Of a DNA stretch of 64,000 bases, positions 11,436 through 21,777 are shown one piece after another. Where the stretch lies: NCBI GenBank assembly GCA_902729315.2, contig LR746267.1, positions 2,333,501 through 2,397,500 of the forward strand, given 5' to 3'. The position numbers and the translations under genes were made by a program. The number at the start of each line of letters is the position of its first letter. Position 1 is the first letter of the stretch. The notes under the pieces were generated by a model. The model saw only the letters and a program-made list of their open reading frames with translations. It did no database searches and had not been told where the DNA came from. This DNA comes from Spirodela intermedia. Taxonomy: Eukaryota; Streptophyta; Magnoliopsida; Alismatales; Araceae.

Positions 11436-12956
11436 TAATAAGTCTTCATTATCATGAGTTAATAATTAGTAAATAATATAGTTTTAGCCTTAACTCATGA
11501 TAAATAGACTGATATTTGTGTTAAAGTATGATTTGTGATTTTCAGTTGATTAACATGAATTTTTAGGTAATTATGCAATTTTATACGATTTTTATAGTCT
11601 TACTTTTGAGATAAATGAAGAATAAAAAATAAAAATATTGCAAAATGAGGGGACCAGCCGGCCAGCCAGGCCCGCAAGCGGGTCGGAAGCGCAATCAGGG
11701 AGTAGCTGCAAGCAGGGGCTCGAGCGGCTTGGCTTGGACCAATAGGGGCACGTGTGCGCCACTCCCCTTCCACGTCACCGGTGGCCAACCAGTTGTGGGG
11801 CAAGGAGTGGTTGTACATGCGAGAGTAGTGACTTTGCTTATAAAGCTAACATTACTATATATTCATCCGAAAAATCAGCACACAACCGATGTGGGACTAA
11901 ACCCGCGTCACACCTTCCTCAGAGGTGGGTGACTGACGAGGGTTCGAATCTTCCCAGAGTCAAAATTCATATATTTTTATCTGATTATCGTGACTTTCTT
12001 GTAGATTGTTGGTGAAGGATTAAGTAACGAGAATCGCTGGATCATTGGCGAAAATCTCGTCAATGCGATTCGCGGAGTATTGCTACTAAAATTGTTGAAC
12101 AATTCGCGATAAAGGGATTGCAATCCATCAAGTAAGTTATCTCCAATTGATCGACGAACAAGCCATCGTCAGGAAGAGGATGATCTGCCAGGAGACGAGT
12201 CGCCACCTCTTGAGAGCGTACCAGATGCGATGAAGAGCCTCCTCTTGCTGCGCGGACCTGAGGATGAAGCTCCCTAACACGCGCCCCACCTCCATCCAAC
12301 TCCTCTCCGTCGAGTGATAGCTGCCGGAGAGCCGTAAAGTCACCATTTTTCTGCTCCGTCGGGTGACAGCCACTGGAGATGACGACCCACTTCATTGATC
12401 TCTAGACTTCGCGAGAAGATCTAGAGATTACCCACGTCGTCTTTGTCCAAGGAGAGCCTTCGAGGCTGTAGACACTACACAACGATCCTCTCGAATGTTC
12501 AGGATTCCGATACATTGCCGACGTATTGCTGTCGCGATGTCAGAACTCTGTTTTCCTGTTTTCAATTTACTTTACACTTCATTTAGTGATAATTTTTGTG
12601 TTTTTAAGTTATCAAAATATACTTTGTTCAATTACGATTCTTTCGGCTTTTACAGATCTTAATTTGATTAATTAAATCGTCTGTAATTGCTTACGCAATA
12701 ATCACCAGGTGGAACTCTATTTCCACCCGCTTCACGTCCGCCGGGTGCTGATGTCATCCCGATGTCCGCACTCTTATTTCCTTTTTTTGTGAATTTTAAA
12801 TATATTTCTTTTTTATTTTTTAATATAAAATGTATAGAAAATCGTATTCTTTGAGAAAAATTCTGAATAATTACCAGATATTATATTACATCTTTGTGAT
12901 TGACTTGGAAAATTACTGCTATTTTTGGAAGTTTTATTAAATTATAATTGATATAT
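11436..12956 (+). mobile_element. Solo LTR of the L1 family, 3' truncated, in E0 gag
   Basis: A plus-oriented L1 LTR starting TAATAAGTCTTC at 11436. It contains the perfect 14-bp inverted repeat at 11449-11462 and 11490-11503, a TATATATT tract near 11856-11863 that may be its TATA box, and a GGTTCGAATC stretch at about 11940. It runs to the TATAATTGATATA segment and stops about 100 bp short of the usual GTCA end. No target-site duplication is detectable, consistent with a deletion that also removed a bit of gag. Confidence 0.82.
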
Positions 12957-13486
12957 AAGATCTTGGGTACTTTCTAATAAGATCTTTCATTCTATCTCAT
13001 GCATCACTAAAAGAGTCAACTCCTTGGGTAAAATCCCTAATGGCTTTTCAATAAGCATTAGTTCTTCCAACTGAATAAAACTTTTGTAAAAATTAATTTT
13101 CCATTTCATTCCAATATTGAAAATTTTTACCCATGGTTCTGAACCAATCTTTCACTTTATCCGACAATGTATGAGAAAATATTCTCATTTTCAGCACATC
13201 TGCATTAACTCCTGCAATATTATGCGAATCACATTTTTCCACAAAATCATATAAATAAGCATGGGTATCCTCATTCAATTTCCCATAAAAAAGAAGGCAA
13301 CATATTATAAACAGTAGAATCAAGTTTGAAATTCATATTTGCCTCAATGTTCCCATAAATCTGAGGCTGAATTTTACTATCAGCTGGTTCGTAAAATTCC
13401 CTTAGCCTCATTATTCTATTTTGATTGTTAAGCATTTCACCCATCTCCTCAAAATGTTGAGATTTTTCCACTGTTTCTAGGCTCAT
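12957..13486 (-). pseudogene. Ty3/gypsy gag N-terminal half (E0)
   Basis: Two overlapping frames (13093-13323 and 13271-13486) share a pattern seen in plant gypsy gag proteins: LREFYEPADSKIQPQI, then DTHAYLYDFVEKCD, MRIFSHTLSDKVKDWF and a W-rich tail. A frameshift near 13290 separates the two. Upstream of it (minus strand) is the leader and primer-binding site. Confidence 0.75.
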
Positions 13487-13712
13487 TAGAGGGGGTCATT
13501 GCGACCTTCTACCCTGCATACAAAGTCAAGACCAGAAAATAATGCAAAAGATGTCTTAAAAGAAAAGGTTAGAGGTCACCAAAGGTTGCCCTCTCACTCT
13601 TCTCCTTTGAGAAAATTCCCTGCACTTAACTAGTTAACTCTAAAATAGAAAAATCTGAAAGACAATAAAAATTTTCAAACTCAAAAAAAATTCAGAAACT
13701 AAATTTACCTTG
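13487..13712 (-). other. E0 5' leader
   Basis: Leader between the primer-binding site and the gag start. No frame or repeat stands out. Confidence 0.5.
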
Positions 13713-13734
13713 CGTCCCCAGCAATGGTGCCAAT
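13713..13734 (-). other. E0 primer-binding site
   Basis: On the minus strand ATTGGCACCATTGCTGGGGA directly follows the 5' LTR. This is close to the TTGGCGCCGTTGCCGGGGA primer-binding site seen in many plant Athila/Tat-like gypsy elements. It fixes the LTR boundary at 13735. Confidence 0.8.
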
Positions 13735-15356
13735 TGATAAGTCCAAATTTAAGGGTTTTTGCGTAGCTCTTTTAATTCAAGCTTAACCAATAATAAATTT
13801 TCCACTTAGTTACTCTATATCATACATAATGCGAGTAAGGGGTCAATCCACAGGGAGACAAGAGTTCAATTTCAGATTTTTTTTAAGTCTTAGAAATGGT
13901 AGAAATAAATTTAGAAGTTAGGAATTCACTCTTTGGAAGTATTTCACGATTTTAGAGAGCTTAATAGAATTTTCTGGAATTAACCTGTGCATAAAATATA
14001 GCTAATGATTAGAATTTTATTTTTTTGTATTTGTTTCTAATTTTAATTTGTTAATTGATTTTAATTGATTTTTTATTTTTTATTTTTTATTTTATTTTAG
14101 TTTTTTTAATGCAAAAGAACAACAATAAATAATACTAAAATAACTTACCTTGGCGGTTGACGGTCGGCTCAGAGGATGGGCTGCACGGGTCGCAGATCTC
14201 TCGTGACAGTTTCCCGACCTAACCGAAATTTAGGACTTTCGATTACGTCCGGAAGGGTAGAGAGAGAGAGAGAGAGAGAGAGAGCGAACGGCAGCGACTG
14301 CACGGCGGCTGGCAAAAGGCGGCAGCAGTGGTCGGCGGACGTGCGGCGGCTGGCGATGGGCACGCGGCGATGCTCAGCTGACACGCGGCTTCTGGCGATA
14401 GGGAGCGGCGGTGGTCGGCGAACGAGAGAGACGAGAAGCGACGGGCACGCAGCGACCGGCAGCGAGCGCACGTCGGCTGGCGAAAAGCGGCGGCAGACCG
14501 AGCGACGGAAGACGGCGGGAAGTGACGGAGGCTGCGGGAGAAGGCGGAGAGAGCAGGAACGATGGGCGAAAACAGAGGGAAACGTGGAGCAGCTGAAGGG
14601 GGCGGAACGGAAGACAGAGCGATGGGAAACAGCAGAAAATGGGTGCTGATGTTCGTCCTTTGAGCCCTCAAGACTCCTTCCTCTTCTTGGATCCTTATAT
14701 TCCGCTAGGATCAGGCGTTTTTCACTGCAAGAAGGAGAAGAACAAGAGTGAACGCGTCAAAACGACTTACATCTATCAAGGTGGATACCTCAAATCCTGG
14801 AGAATGTCTTGTCCTACTAGCTAGCCGTTGCTAGAGCACGTCCAGAATGGGATGGGAAAGAGGGAGGAAGAGAGTCTTTATACAAGGGTAAGTATGACTA
14901 AAATGCCCCTTCATAATTCCCTAGTCTCTCTCCATAAATTTCTACATCGCTTCCTCTACGGACTTAGGCGGGTCTAAATGGGCCTGGACATGGCCCCCGA
15001 ACCTCCTCTAATTTCTCTTTGAAGATCCAAATCCGAAATTCCTCCAAAGTACTACTAGCCCATTAAGCTAACTTTCGTCCACTAAAATGCTCTTAATTTA
15101 TTGTTGATTTCTGTTAAATTCTGCATGCATGAAAACTTGAAAATATTTATCAGTAATAAAACTGCTTGACTTCATAGAAGTCAAGTAGGGTTAGTCAAAA
15201 ATCATGCAAAATTCATGCATAGTGTGCAAATAGTGAAATTAATGCAAATCCAAAAATATTTAAATCATTCTATTAATAACATGATATTTTCAGGATTTAA
15301 ATGAACAAAAACCAGATGAAATGTAAGGAATAATCAACACAAATATCAAGTTATCA
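13735..15356 (-). repeat. 5' LTR of E0 with GC-rich transcribed part
   Basis: A 1,622-bp LTR with matching termini: on the plus strand it opens TGATAAGTCC and closes AAGTTATCA. The adjoining primer-binding site proves it is the 5' LTR of a minus-strand element. A TATA-like GTATAAAGA is read on the minus strand near 14880, implying transcription toward lower coordinates. Downstream of that, 14160-14650 is strongly GC-rich with a (GA)n run at 14257-14285; the open frames on both strands there come from base composition. A perfect inverted repeat, CTTGACTTCATAGAAGTCAAG, sits at 15165-15185. This LTR is unrelated to the L1 family apart from the TGATAA ends. Confidence 0.85.
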
Positions 15357-15419
15357 TTGTCCAAGAGACAGACTAAATTTGGACAACAATTTATTTTTTA
15401 CTTTCAATATTTACCTACT

Positions 15420-16371
15420 TGCTTTTGTCATTTATTTATATTTTACCATAAGTTATTCTGTTTCATACATATTTCGATTGAAATGAATATAACTAATTCA
15501 GAACTTGATAAATGATCTTTGTTCTTCTTTTGAATCATCCGAAACTTATTTGAGATTAAATTAAGATCATTTTCAACTTATTTTCTATTAATTTTTGCAG
15601 TTGAATCTTGACGTATTTATACTCCCTACATTCCACGAATAATAATTATTCTTCTATTTTTGAATGTGTAATTAGTAAAATTAAAAATTACTTAATAATC
15701 ATTGAACTATTAAAATAATATAGAGATATTCATGACTGACCTCATGTCATGTGTGTGACTTCTCGAATAGACACTCATCCAAAAATAATGGTCACCATGA
15801 AAACAGGTTGATCATACTTTTCTCTTTCCTTATTATTGTCTTATTTCTCTCTATCCTTCTCTCGTGAGACTACTTCTTCTTTCTTCATTTCTTGTGAGAT
15901 CTCACCCTCTCGTTTGATCGCTCTTCTTCTCTTTTTTTTCAATGATTGATTTCCCTCTCTCTCCTTCTCTCTCCCTCTCTCTCTTATGAGACCATTCTCT
16001 CGCTTTGTCTCACATGAGATTTCCTTCTCTCTTCTCTCTCTCCTCTCTCTCTTGTGAGATCTTTCTCTCTCTTCATCTCACATGAGATTTTCTCATCTCT
16101 CTTTTCTCTTTCTCATCTCTCTTTTCTTCCTTCCTTTTCTCCACTTTTCTTCCTTTATTCTTCTCACCTCACTATTCTATTTTATTATTTCTATTAAATA
16201 TTAATAAAATATTAAAATCACTTTATATATTACTAAATTAGTTTTCACAACATATTAATCAATCTTCTTATGTTCAACCTGAGACTTACTTCTATATTAA
16301 TATTTTATTAAGTCTTAGTTATAAATATTATTAGATAATGTGGATTTAAATACAACAACAAGTGCACATCA
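15420..16371 (+). repeat. Dispersed repeat R2 with CT-rich core
   Basis: This stretch is homologous, in opposite orientation, to 30773-31705, with a third partial copy at 33395-33545. The shared landmarks are a GTCATTTATTTAT start, a TCATGTGTGTG segment near 15740, about 300 bp of CTCTCT/CTTTCT pyrimidine-rich sequence at 15840-16150, and an AAGTGCACATCA end. The other copy interrupts a gypsy protease fragment exactly at this end, so it behaves as an inserted element, probably an LTR. No coding capacity. Confidence 0.65.
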
Positions 16372-16669
16372 CATATATATTATAACACTTCATAAAATTT
16401 CTACAAGTCTCCAATCTAGGCACAAGCCATGGGCCATAGGGATGGTTGCCTACATCATGTTATCATGAAATGAAATAAAATAAAAATAAATAAATAAAAT
16501 ATATTAAATATTTTTTCTTTTCTTTTCTTAAAAAATATATTAACTCTTTTAACTTCTAACCTTATAAATTAAATATATAAAACTATATTTTCTTCTATGA
16601 ATTAAAATAATATATTATTTAAATAAAATAAGTTAAGAACCAAAAATCAAACATTAACAATCACATCAG
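16372..16669. other. AT-rich unassigned sequence
   Basis: Contains A/T runs and TAAAATA repeats. I see nothing that can be assigned. Confidence 0.4.
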
Positions 16670-17980
16670 ATAACACTTAAAGTAATTTCAGATAACATGA
16701 GGAAGAAGCTAAATTACAAAGGAAAAGAAACTGTGGAAACATAATACATGGGAAGGAAGATCTATCATCACTTGCTACCACCTCCCCTTCTTGTTCATTC
16801 CACAACATCCAACTCCACCACCTATCACACTTTATCCACTTTTGAGAGTTGCCTCCTTCATCCTTTTCCCTTACATAGAAAATGCAACATAGAAAAGTGC
16901 TAGATAGTATTCACTTCCAACATATTAAGTCCTGTTCCTCTTGGTTAGACAAAATAGTAGCCTATCCCAATTTTGATTTTCTTGATGAAACCTGCACATA
17001 CTACTTATCTTCCTCAATCAGTACTGGAAAAGAAATATCAAATTATTCAGCAAGCTCCTTGAGCAGATTCTTGAAAAACTAAATCAAACCTTTTGAAACA
17101 ATCTAACCATTTAACAAAATTGGAAAATCCATCTATTTGCACAATGTTTTAGAAATTGTCCACTTTCCCTAATATGTAAATAGATGAGGATAGGGAAATG
17201 ACAAGAGTGAGATACTAGGTATTTGACATAGTTATGATAGTGTTTTTTATTTTTCAAGGGCTTTTTTTACATTCGGTGATATCTTAAACCAAACATGCTA
17301 AATCATAGTTATTGGGCCAAAAATCTGTAGTAGTTTGGAAGTAAAATGATCAAGAAGGATCCTTTAATGCAAGTGAGAGATTGTTTTATGCAAGGAGGCA
17401 TTGTATAATGTATGAAGATGCCAAAAAACTTTCTTCAACATTACAAAAGTAATAGCTGAAGTACAAGAAGCAATGTGATCCACATGTTTATGTCATAGTA
17501 ATGGAGAAATGAAGATAATATGAAATTAATTAGGGAAGATTTTTTACCGAGGTAGAACTCTTGGAATGGTCGATATTAGAAGTCCTCAATCATGTGTTAT
17601 GCAGTTATGCATTAGAAAATTAGGGATTGATAATGTTCTCAATTTAGAAGTTACAAACATAGTATAGGAAGAAAAAGTTTCGGGTATCAAAGAAATATTT
17701 CTTCTCTTTGTATGGCAGCAAAGGAGACCAATGTAATAATGATTTTTTACTCAAGTGAAAGAAGGTTTATAATCTGAAGGGAAATTGAGAGAAGAGAAAA
17801 TTTTGCAACTTGATTCCTTTTAAAGGAGGGTTCAGTTTCTCTTGTAAAAGGTGAAGCCTTGATGCAGGACTTCATACAGATGATCACCCACAGATGCCCA
17901 CATTCATTCCTTTTTAAATAATCCCTAGTTTACATAGCATCGACTCTCTAGACAGCATCCATCTCATAGGTCACCCATGG
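16670..17980 (-). repeat. Inverted diverged copy of phosphatase intron 2 sequence (R4)
   Basis: Read in reverse complement, this region follows 38150 down to about 36570 inside intron 2 of the phosphatase gene, with shared blocks in the same order: an AGATAACATGAGGAAGAAG block at 16685, CACTTTTGAGAG near 16838, AGTAGCCTAYCC near 16950, GCTCCTTGAGCAGATT near 17055, TTGGAAAATCCATCTATTTG near 17125, GAAGCAATG near 17470, TTACAAACATAG near 17650, and TTTCTTCTCTTTGTATGGC near 17700. I estimate 70-80% identity from the blocks. Neither copy has an intact reading frame. It could be a transposon family member or a duplicated intron segment. Confidence 0.75.
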
Positions 17981-18541
17981 AATGCACATTGAATGCACAA
18001 CTGAATACACCTGAAACATTATTGATAATATGTAGAAGGAACATCTTAATGAATCAATTTTATGTGATAATTAAGGCTAAATGTTAAGAGATATCAATTT
18101 TACAATGGTTAATCAAATTAAATAAAAAACATCAAATGGGTTTTAGAATATATTTCATGAATTTTTTGTCAAAAATCCAACTTATTATTTTTTTAGAAAT
18201 TTGCATTTCACGATTTAACTCATATAAAAATGTATTATCTAAAGAATAGCCTTGAGAAATATTTCCCATTTTTGTATCCCCTTTTCTGCAGTCATAAACT
18301 TGTAGAACTTGACAGAAGGTCTTTTGGACATTCAACCCGTCGTCACATGACAAATGAAAATGGTGGCAGTAGTGCATTGACAAGGGAGTGGCTATGATGG
18401 AGTTGGGCTCACCTCCTACATGACAGGTAGAGGTAGAGCTGAGGATGGCAGTAGCATGGTAGTTGCATTTATAGTAGTAGTGAGTTCCCCTCCTAGGCAA
18501 TAGGTGAAGGTGGAGCCAAGAATGGCAGTAGCATTTACTAT
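17981..18541. other. Target locus of E3, low-complexity repeats
   Basis: Between 18400 and 18541 short imperfect repeats around GGCAGTAGCAT and GGTGGAG recur; after E3 the same flavour resumes at 24108-24160. The frame 18132-18566 has no recognisable domain and its end runs into the LTR. I do not consider it a gene. Confidence 0.4.
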
Positions 18542-18546
18542 GGTAG

Positions 18547-20185
18547 TGATAAGTCTTCATTATCATGAGTTAATAATTAGTAAATAATATAGTTTTAGCT
18601 TTAACTCATGATAAATAGACTTATATTTGTGTTTAAGTGTGAAAAGTGGTTTTCAGTTAATTATGTGAATTTTGGGATAATTATGTGATTTTACATGAAT
18701 TTATATGATTTTTACAATCTTACTTTTGTAATAAATGAAGAAAAAAAATAAAAAATAAAAATAAGACAAAACAAGGGGGACCCGTCGCCCAACTAGGCCC
18801 GCAAGTAGGTCGGAAGCTCAATTGGAGAGTAGCCACGAGCAGAGGCTCGAGCGACTTGGACCAATAGGGGACACTTGTGTGCCACTCCCCTTCCATGTCA
18901 CCAATGACCAGCTGGCTGTGGGGCAAGGAGTGGTCGTACACGTGAGAGAAGGGACTTTGCTTAGAAATGTAACATTAGTATATATTCACCCAAAAAATCG
19001 GCACACAGCCAATGTGGGACTAAACCCACGTCACACCTTCTTTAGAAGAGGCGGGCAACTGACGTGGGTTCAAGTCCCTCTAGAGTCAAAAGTCATATAT
19101 TTTTATTTAATAATCTCGACTTTCTTGCAGATTGCTAGTGAAGGATGAAGTAACAAAAATCGCTAGATCATCGGCAAAAATCTCGTCAATGCAATTCGCA
19201 GAGCATTGCTACTAAAATTGCTAAATGATTCACGATAAAAGGATTGCAAATCCATTGAGTAAATCATCTTCGATTGATCGATGAACAAACCATCATCAAG
19301 AAGAGGACGATCCGCTGGGAGATGAGTCGCCACCTCCTGAGAGCATATTGGATGTGATGAAGAGCCTCCTCTTGCTCCGCAGACTTGAAGATGAAGCTCC
19401 CTAACACGTGCCCCACCTCCATCTAGCTCCTCTTCGTCAGGTGATAGCCACCGAAGAGCCGCAAAGTCATTGTTTTTCCACTCCACCAGGTGACAATTGT
19501 TGGAGATGATTCGATGACCCATTTCATTAATCTCTAGACTTCACAAGGAGATCTAGAGATTGTCCATGTCGTCTTTGTCCAAGGAGAGCCTTTGAGGCTG
19601 CAGACACTACACGACGATCCTCTCAAATGCTCAGGATTTCGGTGCATCACCGATGCATCGCCGTTGCGATGCTAGAACTCTATTTTCCTACTTTCAACTT
19701 ACTTCACGCTTCAATTAGTGATAATTTTTGTGATTTTAATTTACTAAAATATACTTTATTCTATTACGACTCTTTTAACTTTTATAGATCTTAATTTGAT
19801 TAATTAAATCATCTGTAATCACTTACATAAGAATCACTAGACAGAACTCTATTTTTGCTTGATTTGCATTCACCGAGTGCTAACGTCATCTTGACGTTTG
19901 CACTCTTATTTCCCTTTTTCGTGAATTTTAAATATATTTTCTTTCATTTCCTAATATAATATTTATAAAAAATCTTATTCATTGAGAACACTTCTAAATA
20001 ATTACCAAATATTATATTACATCTCTATGATTGTCTTAGAAAATTACCAATATTTTTAGATGTTTTATTAAATTATAATTGATATATTTATTCATAAATA
20101 CTTCTAAATATCTAAAAAATTATATTTTCTAGTTTTATAAATTTTAAATTTGTGTGATTTAATATACAATGACAAAGTCACATCA
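18547..20185 (+). repeat. 5' LTR of E3 (L1 family, full length)
   Basis: 1,639 bp, TGATAAGTCTTC to GTCACATCA. The perfect 14-bp inverted repeat lies at 18560-18573 and 18601-18614. This is the best reference copy because the adjoining primer-binding site and target duplication fix both ends. Confidence 0.9.
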
Positions 20186-20210
20186 AATTTTAGTGCCATT
20201 GCTAGAGATG
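20186..20210 (+). other. E3 primer-binding site
   Basis: AATTTTAGTGCCATTGCTAG follows the LTR directly, a degraded form of TTTGGCGCCGTTGCCGGGG used by Athila/Tat-like elements. An inverted, better preserved copy (CATCCCCGGAACAGCACC on the plus strand) is at 23621-23643. Confidence 0.75.
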
Positions 20211-20471
20211 TATTGCATAATATTTAGTATTTTTCTATTTTTCTCTTAGAGTACACAAAAAAGTTTAACTCTTGCTTTATTTTTTTTAAAAAAAAAGGAG
20301 AATGAAGAGAAGCAAGGTAAGGACTAGAGCATATTGAAGGAGGGTAACAATTACTAAACTTTTCTCTTGAATTTATTGATTTTTATGTATGGTAAAAGAT
20401 CCTTGCATCCAAGGCTAGAAAATCCTTTCATTATTTCATTCAAAATTTAAAATCCGAAAGAAAAATCAATT

Positions 20472-21374
20472 TTGATGAATCTTGAAAGAAGTATAGGTCA
20501 AACTGAGAGCAATCCTATGGCCATGAAAAATCATTATATCTTGTATTCATTTCAAAGAGCATCTAATATTAGAGTCCTATTAACACTCACTATTAAATTC
20601 AAAATAAATCTAAGAATTTTTCAAATGCTCCCTAATTTTCATGGATTGCCTTTAGAGGAACCTCATCAACACTTAGAAAAATTTCATATGATTTGTGATT
20701 TAGTTAATCTCTCTCAAATTATACCAGAAATTATTAAGATGAAATTATTTCCTCATGCACTTAGGGACAAAGCTAGTCATTAGCTATCCACATTAGATAG
20801 AGAATTAACTAGCTGAAAAGACATAGAATAGGCCTTTCTTCAAAAATTTTATCCCTTAGGAAAAACCCAAAATATGAGAAAATATATATGAAATTTTTCT
20901 CAAAGATTAGAAGAAACTTTGCATGAGACATAGAAAAAATTCAAAGATTTACTTAGAAAGTGTCCTCATCATGCTATACCCAAGTGGCAGCTCAATAGAA
21001 TTTTTTATGATGGATTATTAGAATAAAATAGAAACATGGTTGATTCTATATGTGGAAGAGCTTTTATAGAGAAAACCCCTGATGAGATTTATAGTTTTTA
21101 TGAGAATTTAAATAAAAATTCTAGAGATCAAGCTTCTTTTGAATTATATGATAGGGATAAGAAGAGAAGAATTTATAAATTACATTATGATGATGATTTT
21201 AAATTTAGAAATGAGGTTAATCAGATTAATCAAAGATTAGAAAAACTTGATTTACTTATTGACAATATTAGAAAGCCTCTTAACCCTCAATTTAATTCAA
21301 ATAGTACACGTCTTATGTATGGTGAAAATGATCATTTCGAATTTCAATATCATCTTAGGCAAGAACAAGTGTAG
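20472..21374 (+). pseudogene. Ty3/gypsy gag of E3, many Trp-to-stop changes
   Basis: The frame starts with MNLERSIGQTESNP, continues with FQMLPNFHGLPLEEPHQHLEKFHMICD and IKMKLFPHALRDKASH, then is interrupted by several stops up to about 21030, after which the same frame runs open from 21036 to 21374 with the gag block IEKTPDEIYSFYENL. Nearly every stop stands where the family has tryptophan (after ASH, LTS, KDIE, YI, HET), so the breaks are TGG changed to TAG or TGA. The order and spacing match plant gypsy gag (retrotrans_gag). The protein is not made as a whole. Confidence 0.82.
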
Positions 21375-21777
21375 GTACCCCACAATTTTAGTAAAAATAG
21401 GGAATATTTTTCTAATTCTTATAATCCTGTGGAGAAACCCAAATAATATTCAAAATCCAGAAGCACTTAGATCCAATTCAAATTTTGAATTTCGTCAAAA
21501 TAAGAAAATAGTTTTCAGAAAAATCAGCCCTTTCAAACCCAACTTGATACTATGGAAATGATGCAACAAATGAGCCAAATGATGTAACAAACTATGAATT
21601 AAATGATGTTGCACCAAAAACAAATTATGGAGGCTCTTGGGAATAAGAGAGAAGAGGGACAGCTACCTAGTTAGCCTGTAGAAAATTCAAGGAATTGTCT
21701 AATAATAGGATTTTAGCAAAGGGAGTCTAGTAGTATGAATCTAAGAAAAAAACCCACAAAATGAAAATGTTAAGACA
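21375..21777 (+). pseudogene. E3 gag tail with M/Q-rich segment
   Basis: After the gag body a broken frame contains a methionine- and glutamine-rich track (MMQQMSQMM type, 21553-21620) and a short QLPSQPVEN block. Both suit the linker after gag in this family. Several stops. Confidence 0.5.

Noticed and set aside
14169-14671. Long open frames on both strands in GC-rich DNA
   Set aside because: They overlap in several frames, have no domain and lie inside the E0 LTR; they arise from base composition.
18132-18566. 144-codon minus-strand frame
   Set aside because: His/Tyr-rich from GGTAG/GGCAGTAG-type repeats, and it begins inside the E3 LTR.
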